A stretch of DNA of 64,000 bases from Lucinisca nassula (GCA_963580285.1 OY757020.1:104969497-105033496), one strand, 5' to 3'. Counted from the stretch's first letter, positions 44,312 to 53,864 are shown. Program-made: numbers and translations. The notes: a model not told the origin generated them from the letters alone.

Positions 44312-46321
44312 ATGACATCGTTGGTCCCTCTTTTCTTGCTTTGCCAACTGGCACAAATGACTGATTCATTCTTGTTGAGACAAAACGCCGTGTTTACAAA
44401 AATAAGTGATGCAGGGTTAACTAGGTCACATTGGATGATATCAATGGTGATTGAGCTATCGCCATATAGGCAGTTTTTGTCCAAATTGTCAAAGGACATT
44501 CAGAAAACAAAAGATCTGGTTGACAGTACTGCTGCAAAGTTTGATTCTCCGCGCACGCCAGATTATAGGGACACCATAATAAACTTGGGTCGCGAAGTAA
44601 ACGCGCTCCAGGTAAACTATATTGACACTTTTGCTGGGTTCGCTAAATACAAATTTCTGCAACCCCGAAGCAAGCGCTCTCTAGTGTCCATTTTCTCGCC
44701 GTTTCTTCATCTTTTCGGCGTAGTGACTGATGATCAAATAGGTTCGTTGCGAAAAAATATAGCCGCTTTGGCGGGAAATGAGCAGAAAATAGCCCATGTT
44801 TTAGAGGACAGTCTATCAATGATAAACGCGTCGAAATTAAGCATAGATCGAAACAGACAGACAATAAATGACATACTTGACAGCTTGACGGACTTGGACA
44901 ATAAACTTTCAAATATTACAGAAAAGTTACAATTGGATCTTTTGGAACTCAGTGAGTTCACGCAGCTCTATTTGCAAGTAGATATTTTTATTGAAGAATT
45001 AAAACGTTTCTCTTTACAAGGTGTGTTTCTGTTTGAACATTTTAAGACACAACTTGGGTTTCTATCTTTGGCTAAATTGTCTACCGAAATAATAGATCCT
45101 TTCGAACTAAAGCAAATTCTGGATGGTATTAGTACTCGGCTTCCCCCTAACTTGAAACTGCCCTATGACCCTATGACAGGTCTATGGCAATACTATAGAT
45201 CTCTGCAAGTATCAACCTTCCTAGATGAAGATCAGATGATCGCTACAATAACAGTACCTCTGATTCAATACGACCATTCTTTCGAGATTTATCAGGTAAT
45301 AAATCTTGGCTTACCATTGATGAATAGTAGTTTTGAAGCTTCCGACACTCATGCTATGGTTGCTAGCTATCAGTTAGAAGCGAGCGGGATCGCTATCAAT
45401 GTTCAAAGAACAAAATATGTACTCCTGGATTCTTATCAACTTCGAGAATGCTCAAAGCCAATACTTGGGACTTGTAATCTTAGGACAGCAATATTTCCGG
45501 TTAACTTGAGTAATAAATGTATATTGTCCTTGTTCTTGGACCACCCAGAAAAGATAAATAAGTTTTGTAAAAGGGTTATTCAGCCAAACTCGTATCTTCC
45601 TCGTGCGGTAAATCTCGCGGATGGGGCCTGGCTTGTAGTTACACAAAGGATTTTACGATTTTCAGTCACATGTGAAGATCAAACTCCTACTTTGACAACC
45701 TTGGTCATTAGACCTCCATTAGACACGGTCCGCCTTGGGAAAAGGTGCCGTGCGGAAAATGATTTTCTTAGTTTAATGCCCTTCTTTACCTCAGAATCAA
45801 CGGAACAAGTGACTGATGACCTAGTTTCTTTGATTAAAGAAAATCTGAACTTGACTAGTGTAAAAATTTGGGAACCTTTCATCAAAAACGTTTCTTATTT
45901 TAAACATTCACATCTCCCTAACAAAATCAAAGCCTTAAAATCAATTCCCATGGACTCTCTTATAGAAAGCTTACATGACCTTGAACCCATGGTAGCAGAC
46001 GACTTTTGGGAACTCCCAGGTTGGGCATATGCATTAATAGCGGCTGGTAGTTCCATAATTATTGGCATTGCTATATTTCTGTACTTCAAATATTGCAAAC
46101 AACCCTGGCGTTTGAGATATCTAGGTGCCATCGGGCAGGTAAGGAAAGAGGCGACAAATGCGATTCCGGTGATCAACGACATGTCGGCGGCAGAACGTTT
46201 GTTAGAGACACGTGACGATACACCTACAGCTCTGCCCAGTGCCCCGACGGACAAGGAAGCCATTGAAATGCAAGAACTTAGCAAAAAGATCTATCCTACC
46301 TTCCGTCTATCAACAACTTAA
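44312..46321 (+). CDS. env: Env: F-like class I fusion glycoprotein, 669 aa
   Basis: Surface glycoprotein expected to mediate membrane fusion. The start is the ATG at 44312; the TTG 12 nt upstream lies within the splice acceptor. Residues 1-20 form a hydrophobic signal sequence. A furin-type site RSKR lies at 119-122, followed by a hydrophobic segment (SLVSIFSPFLHLFGVV) that could be the fusion peptide, then a heptad-like helical stretch rich in N/D/L (about 140-215). Several N-linked sites are present. A membrane anchor lies at about 573-592 (ALIAAGSSIIIGIAIFLYF), with a ~77-residue tail containing PSAP. A small part before the cleavage site and a large one after it is the layout of baculovirus F and errantivirus Env. 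The frame is uninterrupted. Confidence 0.9.
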   Translation: MTSLVPLFLLCQLAQMTDSFLLRQNAVFTKISDAGLTRSHWMISMVIELSPYRQFLSKLSKDIQKTKDLVDSTAAKFDSPRTPDYRDTIINLGREVNALQVNYIDTFAGFAKYKFLQPRSKRSLVSIFSPFLHLFGVVTDDQIGSLRKNIAALAGNEQKIAHVLEDSLSMINASKLSIDRNRQTINDILDSLTDLDNKLSNITEKLQLDLLELSEFTQLYLQVDIFIEELKRFSLQGVFLFEHFKTQLGFLSLAKLSTEIIDPFELKQILDGISTRLPPNLKLPYDPMTGLWQYYRSLQVSTFLDEDQMIATITVPLIQYDHSFEIYQVINLGLPLMNSSFEASDTHAMVASYQLEASGIAINVQRTKYVLLDSYQLRECSKPILGTCNLRTAIFPVNLSNKCILSLFLDHPEKINKFCKRVIQPNSYLPRAVNLADGAWLVVTQRILRFSVTCEDQTPTLTTLVIRPPLDTVRLGKRCRAENDFLSLMPFFTSESTEQVTDDLVSLIKENLNLTSVKIWEPFIKNVSYFKHSHLPNKIKALKSIPMDSLIESLHDLEPMVADDFWELPGWAYALIAAGSSIIIGIAIFLYFKYCKQPWRLRYLGAIGQVRKEATNAIPVINDMSAAERLLETRDDTPTALPSAPTDKEAIEMQELSKKIYPTFRLSTT

Positions 46322-46525
46322 ATCCAGAACATCTTTCATGCCGAAAACTAAAAACTAATTCCATTAGTTGATAAAAAGAAACAAAAACATTATTCCAGAA
46401 TAATACACAACGCTGAAGTAATTAACATACTGAGAGCCTACAACCTTACTGAGGGACAACAAGCCGGACAATAGTGGACTATTGTGACACTTTAATTACC
46501 TTGTCATTGTGTACATAATAAAAAA

Positions 46526-46939
46526 ATGATGGATAGTCTATATTCACATGTAATAAGATATACCACCGTCCTAGTACAGGGAATTTTTAGTGTACTACAT
46601 CCGAGCCCATACGGGCCGGAAATCATAAACAGAGATTTGGCGAAAGTGGACAACCTGCACATCACGAGAAAAAGAAAACAAATTCAAACAACAGCAACAA
46701 TGACGGAAGCCGGGCCTATGTTAATGAATGCTTCTTCACAGACAATCAACTGCCCCTTCCATCAATTTAAGGATGCAGCGTACTATCATTCAATGGAATG
46801 CGAACTTTACCTGTATAAACAGGCCATTGATGAACCAGTAATACAAGACTTTGATTTATCGTGCATTCCTGCGGGCATGGAGCCCGACGAGGTTATTCCA
46901 TGTGATGGCGGCGTCTTCATTGACGGCATGTATATGTAG
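46526..46939 (+). CDS. uncharacterised accessory ORF downstream of env, 137 aa
   Basis: ATG at 46526, TAG at 46937-46939, 204 nt after env. I do not recognise the family. It shows RKRK at 48-51, a possible metal site C76-X2-H79-X8-H88-X3-C92, two further cysteines (113, 126) and an acidic C-terminal third. There is no signal peptide or clear membrane segment, so it is probably nuclear or cytosolic. Expression would need a further spliced RNA; possible acceptors 'ttattccag' (near 46397) and 'gacaatag' (near 46474) lie upstream. It stops just before the 63-bp repeats. In an element this young an open frame alone is weak proof of function. Confidence 0.6.
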   Translation: MMDSLYSHVIRYTTVLVQGIFSVLHPSPYGPEIINRDLAKVDNLHITRKRKQIQTTATMTEAGPMLMNASSQTINCPFHQFKDAAYYHSMECELYLYKQAIDEPVIQDFDLSCIPAGMEPDEVIPCDGGVFIDGMYM

Positions 46940-46943
46940 CGTC

Positions 46944-47217
46944 CGTCTGTGCAGGGTCTACGCTAAATGATCGACATATTTCAGATAAGCGCAGATTCTA
47001 TATAACCGTCTGCGCAGGGTCTACGTTAAAACATCGATATATTTCAGGTAAGCGCAGATTCTATACAACCGTCTGCGCAGGGTCTACGCTAAAAACATCG
47101 ACATATTTCAGATAAGCGCAGATTCTATACAACCGTCTGCGCAGGGTCTACGCTAAAACATCGACATATTTCAGATAAGCGCAGATTCTATACAACCGTC
47201 TGCGCAGGGTCTACGCT
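46944..47217 (+). repeat. four and a third copies of a 63-bp hairpin-forming repeat
   Basis: CGTCTGCGCAGGGTCTACGC begins copies at 46944 (one change), 47007, 47070, 47134 and 47197 (partial). Each unit has AAGCGCAGA near its end, so GCGCAGA pairs with TCTGCGC of the next unit (7 bp, 13-nt loop). CTGCGC can also pair with GCGCAG inside the same unit. A chain of alternative stems in the 3' untranslated RNA would result. A role in RNA export, packaging or stability is conceivable (inference); an enhancer-like DNA repeat is the alternative. Confidence 0.9.
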
Positions 47218-47727
47218 GGACGTGATTTGAAACATTAAGCTTCTCATAAACATTTAACTAACTAGTGGTTTCTTCAAATGTTATGGGCTGTGTATAGGAT
47301 TAGACTTTCGATAAGATACAACTTTCAATGACAATAGTATAAGTTTATTAATTACGATCGTACTATTTTTCTTTCAAGTTTTTTTAAGTTAATCTGGTGT
47401 ACTTTAATGATCTTAAGTGTTGATAAGGACGTAAAACCTCAATTTTAAGTGAACCACACTAGACTTTATATAATGTATTTTTCTTGCAGGCTTCAACTTG
47501 TACATATACTTTTGACGTTTATGATATCTCTAACGAGTACTTATTATATTATGATGAATTGTACATGTTAATGAAAGCTTAGTGAGCAGTTGTGACAGGT
47601 GGGACAGATTGCCTTAATATAGTTTAAGTAGAGAAAACAAGACTGCCTATTTACTTCTCGCCACAAAAGTGTTAGACTCCCGGGAATAAGACTGGTTGGA
47701 ACCCCCACCCTGGGGCTTCAACCTGTT
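47218..47727 (+). other. 3' untranslated part of the retroelement
   Basis: No open frame of note. AT-rich, ending in 'ctggttggaacccccaccc' shortly before the polypurine tract. Confidence 0.6.
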
Positions 47728-47737
47728 GGGGGAGGGG
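47728..47737 (+). other. polypurine tract
   Basis: GGGGGAGGGG directly abuts TGTAACAC of the 3' LTR, the expected plus-strand primer site. Confidence 0.9.
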
Positions 47738-48189
47738 TGTAACACTTTTGTCCTACGCATAAGAGGTTATAAAACAAACGGTCACCAACCTTATAATTAA
47801 GATAATCAATTAATGATAAAAAGCAAAACAAGGGTGAGGTTGTTATAATTTGTTTATATGTCAACTTTAATTGTAAGCAATCTGTCTCTCCTCCAGGAAA
47901 CCGTCCGTTCTAGGGCTCTCATTGGTCACCCCACGGCAGATGAAACTACCGGGTGATTGATGGAGATCAATGGACATCATAAACATAACTAAATGTCATG
48001 TTAAAGTACCACTGGGCACAGGGCTTGCCTGAGTGGGGAGCACTATATAAGCTGGGCATTTCGTTCGCCTAGCAGACTGTTTTTCACCTATGTAAGACGA
48101 CAGGCTCACTTCGCTTTCGGCATGAATTGATGAACATTAAAACATACTGACTTTTAACTTTTCTATTCTTTAAGACCGGTAGTGTTTCA
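47738..48189 (+). repeat. 3' LTR
   Basis: 452 bp, matching the 5' LTR base for base as far as I can compare. TATA is at 48044-48051. The sequence that follows, CTTCcacacatag, completes the target duplication. Confidence 0.95.
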
Positions 48190-48445
48190 CTTCCACACAT
48201 AGCTGAAACCGACCCGCACACGAGTACTGGTAAACCGCTTAGAGGACCTAAGCCAACCCAGGCAAAGCGGTGCGAGTCGGCCCGTCCATGCTAATAAATC
48301 CTATTGGTTGCATTGGGCGGTAGGGCTTGAGGTGTCATTTCATGTCAAGGTCGGGTAAAAGCCTTACAAACTTTGAAGAAAAGTCTCCAAAATGACCTTT
48401 ACAGTGTTGACGGGGTCGTTAAACCTCAAATAAAACAAACAAAAA
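48190..48445 (+). repeat. right part of the interrupted SINE-A
   Basis: Continues from 38581: 'cacatagctgaaaccgaccc', 'gagtactggtaaaccgct', 'aaaatgacctttacagtgtt', ending 'cctcaaataaaacaaac'. Confidence 0.9.
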
Positions 48446-48786
48446 TCATTATCCCAATGCTTTTAAAAATGTGTTTGAGGAAATTGTAAATCCCTCCGTC
48501 CATCTGTCTGTCTTCATTCATCCATCGATCACGCTATCCTCACCTTAACCACTGGCCTGAATGCCAGCAAATTTGGTACAGGGCTTTCTTACATAATGAG
48601 GGCGTGCTAGAACTATGTTATATTTGGCTCTGACAGAAGAGTGGGGATTTGCGAAGGTGTGCCATCGAATGCACGCTCTAGTTCTTATTGTTGGTCAGTT
48701 GCTCATTAAAACTGTCTCGATCACGCAGTTAAATAACTAAGGCTCTAATATTAACCATGGGTTTTTCTACCTCATAAATCATATAA
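48446..48786. other. TC-like tail remnant and unassigned DNA
   Basis: 'ccctccgtccatctgtctgtc' (about 48493-48513) resembles a TC-type tract. 'ctggcctgaatgccagc' is a short hairpin. No gene. Confidence 0.4.
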
Positions 48787-49012
48787 AACCGGCCCACACA
48801 CGAGTACTGGTAAACCGCTAAGAGGATCTAAGCCTACCCAGGCAAAGCGGTGCGATTCGGCCCGTCCATGCATATAAACCCTATTGTTTTCATTGGACGG
48901 CAGGGCTTGGGATGTCATTCCATCTCAATGTCGGGTATAAAATTGGAAGCAACGTCTCCACAATTACCTTTACAGTGTTGACGGGGACGGTTAAACCTCA
49001 AATCAAACAAAG
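48787..49012 (+). repeat. SINE-A, 5'-truncated
   Basis: Starts within 'accggcccacacacgagtac' and runs through 'gggatgtcattccatctc' to GGTTAAACCTCAAATC and AAACAAAG. The 5' head is missing, as expected of incomplete reverse transcription. Confidence 0.85.
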
Positions 49013-49554
49013 ACGAAAATCAGATACTACGAGTGCTCAGACAGAGCAATCCAGTTTATCAAATATTTGACAGCTGTTGCCTTGCTGGTATAGAAATAAT
49101 GGCATTAAGTTGTAATTAATTCTTATTTATTCAGAGAATTTTACAGCCAAGCATGCTAGAGGTTTTAAATTAGACAGTGCAGTACCAGACTGAAATGTTT
49201 CTGCTAGAAAAGGTATACACATCTGTTCATTTTGTACCAGAAACCCCAAAACGGGCAACTGGTAAACAGTGCAGACCCAGATCAGACGCCATAGAACGGG
49301 TCATTTGATCAGGGCCTACACTGTTTGCAAAAAGTTAAAACATTTTCTAAATGAAAGAAGAAAATACAACCTGTCATACCTAAACTTTGAAGTGGACTCT
49401 AGCTATATATAAGGAGGAAAAATCATTTGGTACGAACCCCCCATCTTATGCAGAAAATTTGAGTTTAGAGAGGAATACTTAATTTGCTTTAATGTTGCTA
49501 AAGTATAGTGGGTATTGGTTTGAACTGCCTCATAGATGCAAACGGGCACCAAAT
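49013..49554. other. unassigned DNA with two dispersed hairpin repeats
   Basis: A TGATCAG-family copy lies at 49260-49340 ('cagatcagacgcc ... gatcagggcctacactg'). A GGAGGA...-family copy lies at 49368-49440. The minus frame 49403-49594 crosses these and is not a gene. Confidence 0.5.
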
Positions 49555-49880
49555 ACAGTAAAACTTCAATGAATATTAACACCTCTGGGACCATAAAAAG
49601 TTGTTAGAGATTGGGGTAGTTCGAACTACTGAGGTTTACTCATAGTACCAGGTCATAAGGGATGGTGGGATCACTTAAGGGTATCTTTACGATCTTCTCT
49701 AGAATAAAGGTATGTTGTGTACACTCGTTAGAATGGCTCACTAAGGGGATTCTAATGAGTACACACAGCACACCTTTTAAAGATAAATGAGAAAAAATCA
49801 TATATTATCCTAACTGGTTATCTAGAGCTTTGGGATAGTGTAATTGATGCATTTCTAATGAGCACCCACAATCTATGTTT
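49555..49880. mobile_element. MITE related to 16125-16480
   Basis: 'tacagtaaaacttcaatga', 'tctgggaccataaaa' and 'gttcgaactactgaggttta', then a palindromic centre CACTCGTTAGAATGGCTCAC ... GATTCTAATGAGT (49725-49762). The right terminus is unclear. Confidence 0.55.
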
Positions 49881-49885
49881 GGAGT

Positions 49886-50178
49886 ATTTTGTTTGATTTA
49901 AGATAAACGTTCCTGTCAACACTGTGTAAGTCATTTTGGAGACGTTGCTTCCATTTTGGGGGGTCTTTTACCCGACACTGAGATGAAATGACACCTCAAG
50001 CCTTGCCGCCCAATTCAATCAATAGGATTTATAAGCATGGACGGTCGCACTTTCACCACTTTTCCTTGGTAGTTTTAAAACCGCTCAGCTGTTTACCAGC
50101 ACCCATGTGCATTCTGTTCCAGCTCTGCGTGGAAGCATCTTGCAGCCCATTCTATTTCTTTAAGCCCCGTTGGGCAGT
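49886..50178 (-). repeat. SINE-A copy
   Basis: TTTGTTTGATTTAAGATAAAC to 'cagctctgcgtggaagcatc' and 'aagccccgttgggca', near full length with scattered changes. Confidence 0.85.
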
Positions 50179-50329
50179 TATGTTTGGCGTAGAAATAAGG
50201 ACAATATAAAATACCATCTGCAGTATGTTAGCACACGTTGCGGCTTCATTTATTTGTTCAACTATTTATGTACTGTTTCATATGTCATTTGTATTAAATG
50301 TATTATTTTTTTTCCTAAGAGGGTTTTTT

Positions 50330-50570
50330 TTTTTGTTTGTATGGTTTGAGATTTAAGTCCATGTCAACACTGTATATTGGTCCTTTTGGAGAGAAACGTG
50401 AGTTGCTTCCAATTCTGTGGGAATTTTACCAAGTATTGAGATATAAAACAACATCTCAAGCACTGCCACCCAATGAAACTAATAGCTAAGGGTATATGTG
50501 CTGAGGTTCAAACTAGCACCACTTTTCCTGAGAGAGAGATGAAACCCTGTTAACTCCACCAGACCACGGT
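50330..50570 (-). repeat. SINE-A copy, degenerate
   Basis: 'gtatggtttgagatttaagt', 'gtcaacactgtat', 'aacatctcaagcactgcc' and 'caatgaaactaatag' are SINE-A landmarks, with loss of the 5' half. Confidence 0.7.
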
Positions 50571-50572
50571 TA

Positions 50573-50573
<1 letters not shown>

Positions 50574-50609
<36 letters not shown>

Positions 50610-50731
50610 CGTCTCTTTTTGAGAGGGTAACACATTTAGCAATAACAAGCTAATCTTCCATGAGGCCCTCTAATATGCACAGTATTTACATGTAGAGATA
50701 TTAATTACAAAACACACACACACACACACAC
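50574..50731. repeat. AAT and AC microsatellites
   Basis: A (TAA)n run at about 50574-50609 and an (AC)n run at about 50711-50731, separated by ~100 bp of AT-rich sequence. Confidence 0.9.
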
Positions 50732-51479
50732 TACGAGACCTAGGGCATTTTTACATCAAAAAATGGCCACTTCTCTAACGAAAACCCGCGATATTTTTCC
50801 AACTGATCCTTCAAACGGCACCGTGTATTCTATGGAGTGGAGTCTTGGAATGGAGTTTGGAGAGAAATTTTGGTGCCAAATTTTGGAGTCACTTTTTTCA
50901 CCCCTTTGCTCTCATTAGCCTATTGTGGTTGGTCTCAATGTGCTTTGGACGTCATCTGTCAGGTGCTGTCCATCATGCAGCATGATGCCAATACCTCTAA
51001 AGCTGAGGCTAATTTAATTGAAACATAACGCTTAGATGTATAAGACTGCCGATCGTTCCGATTAGAAGAACAAGATGGCCAACCGAGCTGAAAAAAAAAA
51101 TCTCTAATATCCCTAGGCCCGTTAGTTGACCCGTAACCAGAAGCTTTATTTTAACAGTTCCATTCTGATTACCAAAATGGTAATAAAATGGTCACTCTGA
51201 GTAGAGTCTGAAAATTGGCCTTGAACTTGGACTTAAATTGTTTCCTTTGACCCTTAACTTCCAGTATTAGACACTGAGCAGATGCTGCCATTTCCGGCAT
51301 AAAATGCCCCTGCATATGGATCCAGTCCATAGTTTTCTGTAAACCCTCTTTATGCAACAAGTTGGTGTAAAATGGCTCATGGTGATTAATAAATGTAACC
51401 AGGATAAAGTGCAAACAATATTTGATTGGTGAGTGAAATTCATGTGAAACGTTTCGTTCTGCATTTTGGACAGTGTTTA
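50732..51479. other. unassigned DNA with a TGGAGT-type repeat
   Basis: 'ctatggagtggagtcttgg', 'atggagtttggagag' and 'aaattttggagtcac' (50833-50890) are the reverse complement of 55480-55570. Frames at 50837-51028 and 51169-51464 have no domain. Confidence 0.5.
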
Positions 51480-51880
51480 TTGGTTTGATTTGAGATTTAA
51501 GGCCCCGTCAACACTGTATAGGTCATTTTGGAGACGTTGCTTCCAATGTTGTGAGACTTTCACCCGACATTGAGTTGAAATGACTTCTCTAGCCCTGCCA
51601 CCTAATGAGTGAGTGAGTGAGTGAGTTTTAGTTTTACGTCCCACCAACAGCTAAGGTCATACGGAGACGGGACCTCGGTTTAAAGACTCATCCGAAAGTC
51701 TGGTGCCACCTAATGAAACCAATAGGGTTTATAAGCATGGACGGTCTGACTTGCACTGGTTTGCCTGGGCAGGCGTAGATACCTTAAGCGTTTTACTAGT
51801 ACTCGTTTTCGGTCTGTTTCAGCTCTGCGTGGAAACACCATGCAGCCCATCTATTTCCTCAATCCCAATGGGTGGGGTGG
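51480..51880 (-). repeat. SINE-A copy carrying a nested 95-bp insertion
   Basis: SINE-A landmarks run from 'tttgatttgagatttaagg' to 'cagcccatctatttcctca'. They are interrupted at 51609-51703 by another short element with a 13-bp duplication of SINE-A sequence. Confidence 0.9.
51609..51703. mobile_element. 95-bp mobile repeat with 13-bp target duplication
   Basis: Flanked by TGCCACCTAATGA at 51596-51608 and 51704-51716. It starts with GTGA repeats, then 'gttttagttttacgtccca', and ends 'gaaagtctgg'. The same unit occurs at 20236-20330. A 13-bp duplication suggests retroposition. It is too short to encode anything. Confidence 0.85.
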
Positions 51881-52014
51881 CCTTTTTTACAGGTTTTCCT
51901 TCTTAAGATGCAGCTTACCTCTGCTTCTGATCTGGGTCTACACTTTCTGGCACAGGCGCAATACACAAACCGTGCTCATATTTTACAGATAATCCTCTTT
52001 ACACAATTCTCCCC

Positions 52015-52302
52015 AGCCCATCGGGGCTTGAAAAAATAGATTGGGCTGCATGATGCTTCCACGCAGAGCTGAAACTGGCCACTCATGAGTACTGGTAAAC
52101 CGCAACAAAGGACTAAGCTTGCCCAGGCAAAGTCATATGAATCATACCGTCCAATGCTTATAAGCCTGTGCCAGGACTTGAGATGTCACTTAATCTCAAT
52201 GTCAGGTAACAGTCCCACAAAATTGGAAGCAACGTTTCCAAAATGGCCTAAATAGTGTTGATGGGGGCGTTAAAGTCAATTCAAACAAACAAACAAACAA
52301 AC
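52015..52302 (+). repeat. SINE-A copy
   Basis: CAGCCCATCGGGGCTTGAAA through 'gggctgcatgatgcttccac' to 'gttaaagtcaattc' and (AAAC)n. It supplies an uninterrupted version of the retroelement's target site. Confidence 0.9.
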
Positions 52303-52487
52303 AAAATCTATGTCTGGTGTTGGTGTTGTTCTGTGCATGGCATACAGTACATTTCGTAATGATACTCAATATAAATCCCTGTCCTATTTCTATGGCATTG
52401 TTCTTAATTTATATCCGATTACAAACATGTGTTTATGTAATATTTTCAGAGGCATGTTCTAAATTAGGACTGCACTTCTGTCTGCAG

Positions 52488-52571
52488 ACTTCAATGAACA
52501 CCAAAAGTTAGTGCGGGCTGTGTGTCATGGGTTGTTGGATGAATATGGGTCTAAGGAGGGAGTAGAGGCTT
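52488..52571 (+). CDS. candidate internal host exon, 84 nt
   Basis: A pyrimidine-rich tract 'cacttctgtctgcag' precedes the exon, and GTATGT follows it. One frame is open: codons from TTC at 52490 give DFNEHQKLVRAVCHGLLDEY and then GSKEGVEAC, with a protein-like mix of residues and no repeat match elsewhere in the window. The frame would stop at TGA 52577 if unspliced, so it could also be a last coding exon. An upstream acceptor (AG at 52466-52467) would lengthen it. I do not recognise the protein. Confidence 0.4.
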
Positions 52572-52739
52572 GTATGTGATAGCCATTGTCTCAATGCCAT
52601 TGACATATCAGTTGCAGATAGGCCGGAAACTTCCCGCTGCAACTGTCCAAATGACTACAAAATTCATGTGACATGGTTGTTTATAGCCATGCTGTTCTTA
52701 CCGTTGTGAAGCAGGTCCACAAAAACTAGAAAACATGAT

Positions 52740-53035
52740 GTTTGTTTGATTTGAGGTTTAATGACCCCGTCAACACTGTAAAGTTTATTTTGGAGATGTT
52801 GCTCCCAATTTTGTGGGACTTTTATCCGACGATGAGATGAAATGACATCTCAAGCCCTACCGCCCAATGAAACCAATAGGGTTTATAAACACAGACGGGT
52901 CGACTCGCACCGCTTTTCCTGGGCAGGTTTAGATCCTCTAAGCGGTTAACCAGTACTCGTGTGCGGGTCGGTTTCAGCTCTGCGTGGAAGCATCATGCAG
53001 TCCATCTATTTTTTCAAGCCCCGATGGGCGGGGGC
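52740..53035 (-). repeat. SINE-A copy, near consensus
   Basis: TTTGTTTGATTTGAGGTTTAA to 'caagccccgatgggcggggg', full length, close to the majority sequence of the window. Confidence 0.9.
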
Positions 53036-53310
53036 TCATAATGCTGAGCACCGGCAAGCAGTGTGAAACCAGATCAGATTGTAGAATTTAATGGTTAACA
53101 CAACAGTCTGTTCCCATTGTGGACAAGTTGCACTCAGAGGAAGCTGTCGACGCTTAAGTAGAGTCTATGCTTTGGTTGAAATGACAAGCGGGGTTTTGCA
53201 GCTCTAGACTTCAGAAGTATTTTTTAAAACATAGATTGTGGGTTCTACCTTCAAACTATGTTCAGAGCAGACAGCAAAATAATTTAACAAAAAAAAAAAA
53301 AAAAAAAAAA
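53036..53310. other. unassigned DNA, FB arm and a 24-base A run
   Basis: 'aaaacatagattgtgggttc' near 53226 is an FB arm. An A run occupies about 53288-53311. No gene. Confidence 0.5.
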
Positions 53311-53765
53311 AGGATCAGGAGTCTGCATAGACCGTAAACCTTTGGACCGATATCTATAATCATACCAAATATGAACCAATTCCATCGAATGGTTTGGAAA
53401 ATATGAGTTCTAAAATGTTCAGGTCTACCTGTTACAAAAACCTTAACCTGAGTCTTTAACATTGAAAATTTCTAAGTCTGTGACCTTGACCTTGTGGTCA
53501 CAGGCATGGGTGGGGGTATTACTTAATAAAACTTTGGACCTATATCTATCATCATACCAAAGATGAACCAGTTCCATCAAATGGTTAGGAAAATATGAGT
53601 TCTAAAAGTTCAGGCTCTACCTGTTACAAAAACCTTTACCAGAGGTTACGGGATCACGTACGTACGTACACACACACACGTACAGACGGACGTACACACG
53701 TACGCACGTACGGAAAATCGAAAAACTATATGCCCCCTGCATCATATGATGCGGGGGCATAAAAA
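53311..53765 (+). mobile_element. TC-like element with two units and an ACGT-rich tract
   Basis: Two copies of a ~230 bp unit ('atgaaccaattccatc', 'aaaatatgagttctaaaa', near 53370 and 53570). Then comes a CGTACGTACACACACACG-type tract (53656-53712) and the terminal hairpin ATGCCCCCTGCATCATATGA-TGCGGGGGCAT. The inverted terminus of a relative is at 20050. Confidence 0.75.
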
Positions 53766-53864
53766 CGAGGTGTGTCAACACAATGTAGAGGAATTAACAG
53801 AAAAACAGACAAAAGGTCATCTAGTCTGGCAGATCAAACTAATTCTTTTATGCCATTTCGAGCC

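Larger units (their letters stand above)
38582..48189 (+). mobile_element. intact Ty3/gypsy-type env-bearing retroelement, 9,608 bp
   Basis: Two 452-bp LTRs (38582-39033, 47738-48189) appear identical and are bounded by TGTAACAC...GTGTTTCA. The target duplication is CTTC. Inside, in order, are a splice donor, gag, pol in the -1 frame (protease-RT-RNase H-integrase, the Ty3/gypsy order), a splice acceptor, env, an extra ORF, four 63-bp repeats and a polypurine tract. All frames are open. Identical LTRs mean very recent insertion. A 4-bp duplication and an F-like Env resemble errantiviruses, which are best known from insects, so this would be a molluscan relative (inference). Confidence 0.95.
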
